NCBI GenBank assembly: GCA_024234815.1
Contig: JACKNO010000002.1
Coordinates: forward strand, 558,001-622,000
Length of the DNA: 64,000 nucleotides
Direction of reading: 5' to 3'
Source of the DNA: Pseudomonadales bacterium
Lineage (GTDB): Bacteria > Pseudomonadota > Gammaproteobacteria > Pseudomonadales > Halieaceae
This document shows positions 61,326-64,000 of the stretch, one piece after another (position 1 is the first letter of the stretch; every line of letters starts with the position of its first letter). The notes beneath the pieces are model-generated. The model worked only from the letters and a program-made list of their open reading frames with translations, had not been told where the DNA came from and did no database searches. A program made the position numbers and the translations under genes.

Positions 61326-61943
61326 TCAAGGCCCAAAGCTTGAATGCAGGTATTCAATAACGGCACGAATATCCGCTTCCGACAACTCAGGATTACCGCC
61401 TTTTGGCGGCATAGCCATAGGTGAGCCGGAACTTTGTAATCCTCTGACGACATTTATGAGCAGTACATCGTCTGGCTGTGACAGCCGTCCATTCCTGTCA
61501 GTAAGATCAGGGACGCCTGGTATTGCTCCTTTACCGTTGGCACCATGGCAGGCGATGCAGGTCTGGTCGTAGATAGCCTTACCAGACTGGGCGTTAGTGC
61601 CATTTGCATCTATAAGCGAAGCTTTTGTCGGGGAGCCGCCAGGCAGGCTGTTGTTGGATGCCTGAATAAAAGTAAGGATGTTTCGAGTTTCCTCTCCGGT
61701 AAGTCCGGCACGAAGGCGCATATGGAACATGGTAGTGATCCACTGATCGTCGCGCAGCTCGGCCGGCCCGCGCAGATTGTGGCAGCGGGTGCAGCTATCT
61801 GCCCATTGCTGCGCGCCAAGTGCGAAGTCACCGGGTACGGGGTAATCGAACGCCTGAACTGACGAGGACAACGCGCCGCTTACCAGTAGGCTTGCCACCA
61901 CGCCGACCATCATTTTGATCGTTTTACGGTTTATACGTTTCAT
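61326..61943 (-). CDS. Diheme cytochrome c, periplasmic
   Basis: The product is 205 residues from ATG 61943 (GGGG upstream). Signal peptide (VVASLLVSGALSSSVQAF), first heme site CTRCH (about residue 51) and second CIACH (about 132), with Met in SPMAMPP as probable ligand. It follows the porin gene by 10 bases; the two probably form an operon for electron transfer or substrate entry. Confidence 0.9.
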   Translation of the reverse strand: MKRINRKTIKMMVGVVASLLVSGALSSSVQAFDYPVPGDFALGAQQWADSCTRCHNLRGPAELRDDQWITTMFHMRLRAGLTGEETRNILTFIQASNNSLPGGSPTKASLIDANGTNAQSGKAIYDQTCIACHGANGKGAIPGVPDLTDRNGRLSQPDDVLLINVVRGLQSSGSPMAMPPKGGNPELSEADIRAVIEYLHSSFGP

Positions 61944-61953
61944 TTCAATCCCC

Positions 61954-63231
61954 CTAGAATCCATACGCGAGCTGAAACAGGAATCGGTTGCTGTCGGTAG
62001 CCGAATCCTTCTCTTTGCCTTCATTCAACTCATAATTCAACTTGGCAATGACATTGCTGGAAAAAAGGTAATTGAGACCCCATCCCCACTGTTTCTGGTC
62101 TCCACTATCAACTGCCGAGTCGAAGTCGGTATAGCGCACTACGGCCTCAATCTTTGTGGAAGGAATACGATAGGCGGCCTGGGTGTACCAGGTTTCCCAG
62201 CTGGCACCCGCAGATGCGGCCTCCCCTTTATCGGTTGAACCGACTTTTGTCTTAACGTATTCACCGCGTAAACCCAAACCCTGTAGCCAGTCCACATTCG
62301 AGGACATCAGCTGATAGCTAAAGTCTGCCCCATAAACATCATAGTCACGCTCGCCCTCCAATTTGATGTCTATCGATTCCCCGTCGTCGCTATTAACAGC
62401 AGCCTTTCCCGTAGCACCGGAGAGGCCTATTTCGAGGCTGGGTACAGGTAGAATGGCTACTCGGCCTCCGAATACCTTGTCACCATCGGCATCTTCGTTA
62501 AAACCCTCGGCGTCTATACCTTCGAGCTCGCCATCTTCCGATTCGAGCGTCGGTCCGTTAGATGCAAAAATGGCATAGCTGCTCCTGATACCACCAAAGG
62601 CTGGAAGACCACCACGAAGTTGAAAGCCGACGTCGGAGACTGGAGCTGCGCCGTCGTGTCCAAAGCCGGGGGGCGCTGAGGCCATCTTATTGATCCATGA
62701 GGGGTGAAGGTTCTGCCTGAACTGGCCTATTGGACTTAGGAATTTGCCAGCAACGAATGCGGCATAGTCATTCATAAAGACATCAATAGTCATGTATTCA
62801 AGTTCGGTATTGGTCTCGCCATTGTCTTCGACATCAATTTCCAGCTCAGCTTCAAGCATGACGAGATCGCGATACTGAAAATGGAAGATCGGGGCGAATG
62901 TTCCTACTCGAAAATCTCCGTTATCATCATCGCCATAAGATTTTGAATAACCAACATCACCGTAGCCGGCAAGATGGACTATCGTGTTGGGCGATAGCCA
63001 CTCAGACGCCTGCACTACCTCCTTCTCCAATTGGTAAACATCATCTTTTGTAGCAGATTGTTGTTCCTGTTCTTCCAGCTTTGCCTGAATAGCCTTTAGC
63101 TGCATTTGCAACTGCTCCACTTGGGTTTTGAGCGTCTCAAGCGGCACGTCAGCTAGAACCGAAATAGGCATAGCAAGCCCCAACATCGTAAGGATCGGCA
63201 GCAAACCATTGTGACAGCGCCAAGTTTTCAT
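61954..63231 (-). CDS. Outer-membrane porin with coiled-coil N-terminus
   Basis: The product is 425 residues from ATG 63231 (GGAGGAAG upstream). Signal peptide, then a coiled coil (TLKTQVEQLQMQLKAIQAKL), then a beta-barrel with alternating strands and C-terminal Phe (LFQLAYGF). This is the architecture of trimeric DcaP/OprP-like porins. Acidic loops suggest selectivity for cations, but this is not certain. Confidence 0.8.
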   Translation of the reverse strand: MKTWRCHNGLLPILTMLGLAMPISVLADVPLETLKTQVEQLQMQLKAIQAKLEEQEQQSATKDDVYQLEKEVVQASEWLSPNTIVHLAGYGDVGYSKSYGDDDNGDFRVGTFAPIFHFQYRDLVMLEAELEIDVEDNGETNTELEYMTIDVFMNDYAAFVAGKFLSPIGQFRQNLHPSWINKMASAPPGFGHDGAAPVSDVGFQLRGGLPAFGGIRSSYAIFASNGPTLESEDGELEGIDAEGFNEDADGDKVFGGRVAILPVPSLEIGLSGATGKAAVNSDDGESIDIKLEGERDYDVYGADFSYQLMSSNVDWLQGLGLRGEYVKTKVGSTDKGEAASAGASWETWYTQAAYRIPSTKIEAVVRYTDFDSAVDSGDQKQWGWGLNYLFSSNVIAKLNYELNEGKEKDSATDSNRFLFQLAYGF

Positions 63232-63532
63232 CAAACTTCCTCCACTCATTTTCGGGCCACATCAAATCGACATCGCTCTACTTTAGGTGGCACCGGCTGT
63301 CACACCGATGAACCGGAGATTACATACATGAAATAGAGTCTCCAGTTGTTGTCATCTTGATCTCAATTCAGTGCGCTCGGCATTTATCTGACCGAAAGAT
63401 GTAGATTGGATTACGCATTCGTAATTTGGCGGTCATGCAATTGAAAGGGTCATATTGCTATTGTTTATCTTGTTCGGTGCTATTTCGAACTGAAGAAATT
63501 GGCAGCAAGACAAGCTACGGGGGCAAGCAACC

Positions 63533-63826
63533 ATGATGAAAGTAAAGAATTTGATTTCTATCTTGGCGGTTCTGGGATCAATGTCCGGGTCAGCTTTTAC
63601 ATTGGGCGCGGAACCAGGTTCTCACGATCACCAAGCAACAAAGAGTAATTTCAAGAGCTCATCTTCCAGCAAGCAGGTGTCGGAAGAAAAATGTGCTAAC
63701 CAGGAGACTAAGGCCGCATCAAATGAAAACGCTGGCGCAAAAACTGACGAAGCGGCAAGTGGGAAGTGCCAGCCTGAGAAGGACAAGGTGCCACGTCACG
63801 ACCACCGAAAGATGAAAAATCTTTAA
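63533..63826 (+). CDS. Small exported His/Lys/Ser-rich protein
   Basis: The 97-residue protein has a signal peptide (LISILAVLGSMSGSAFTLG) and a disordered, charged mature part with His in SHDHQ and RHDHR and two Cys. A periplasmic metal-binding role is possible from the composition only. ATG 63533, with GGGGG upstream. Confidence 0.6.
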   Translation: MMKVKNLISILAVLGSMSGSAFTLGAEPGSHDHQATKSNFKSSSSSKQVSEEKCANQETKAASNENAGAKTDEAASGKCQPEKDKVPRHDHRKMKNL

Positions 63827-63843
63827 CTACGTTCGTAAAGAAT

Positions 63844-63881
63844 ACCGGGGGCCATAGCATTTTTCGGGAGAAACCCCCGGT
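63844..63881 (+). terminator. Hairpin after the small exported protein gene
   Basis: ACCGGGGG and CCCCCGGT form an 8-bp stem with a 22-base loop. No T run follows, so termination is uncertain. Confidence 0.4.
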
Positions 63882-63991
63882 GATCTGGAGGGAATAGCTA
63901 TAAAGAGATGCACATCAAGCAGCAGGGCGAGTCCAGAAACCAGGACACGTTATCTATTTACCTATAACTGTATATCAGTTGGGAGAATTCA

Positions 63992-64000
63992 ATGACTACT
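63992..64000 (+). CDS. Start of a gene cut by the right edge
   Basis: ATG at 63992 lies behind GGGAG at the usual distance; only three codons (MTT) are visible. Confidence 0.5.

Overview
This 64 kb window is gammaproteobacterial chromosome. The gene set suggests a marine, exopolysaccharide-forming member of the Halieaceae/OM60-NOR5 type: PEP-CTERM proteins, exosortase-associated ligase and decarboxylase genes, an NhaD-type Na+/H+ antiporter, wax-ester-synthase genes and a PQQ alcohol dehydrogenase. The taxonomic placement is inferred from gene content and was not tested by alignment.

Bases 1-28,800 are mainly an exopolysaccharide / PEP-CTERM region. It holds two PrsT-like TPR proteins (one cut by the left edge), two exported proteins with C-terminal sorting signals, a low-molecular-weight tyrosine phosphatase, a beta-helix protein, a Wzy/ligase-type polymerase, a trypsin-like protease, the acyl-CoA ligase and PLP decarboxylase pair tied to exosortase A, and the EpsB-type sugar transferase. 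Four genes carry good sigma-54 (-24/-12) promoter matches, which points to one RpoN-controlled regulon. Inserted between these are a nitroreductase/ThiF pair, an outer-membrane barrel, a subtilisin-like protease with a 37-unit tetrapeptide repeat, an ECF sigma/anti-sigma pair and an Atm1-type ABC exporter. The 615-base gap before the exporter contains a candidate structured RNA.

Bases 29,000-42,200 carry NhaD, a CBS protein and a lipid/alcohol metabolism block: wax ester synthase, methyltransferase, cupin, two SDRs, PQQ-dehydrogenase with cytochrome c domain, and a flavin monooxygenase. A chimeric pseudogene and a wax ester synthase gene cut by an ISL3 element show that the block is decaying.

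Bases 42,210-60,220 are an accessory island of lower GC. It begins with the ISL3 element and a tRNA-Pro-like 3' end (possible att site) and ends with a 666-residue tyrosine recombinase. Inside are an intact IS21 element with a 7-bp target duplication, a broken IS21 element carrying a nested IS5, several IS remnants, a 97-bp perfect direct repeat 11,977 bp apart, a possible halocin-C8-like bacteriocin, a degenerate ParA-like protein, and a compact operon QueC-like / TGT-like / CD-NTase / SLATT 2TM protein. That operon is the most exciting content of the window. It has the composition of a type IV CBASS anti-phage system, in which 7-deazaguanine-type enzymes are linked to a cyclic-oligonucleotide synthase. 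A remnant of a further upstream operon gene is cut off by the IS21 element.

Bases 60,400-64,000 return to housekeeping-like sequence: a methyltransferase, a porin with a diheme cytochrome c, and a small exported His/Lys-rich protein.
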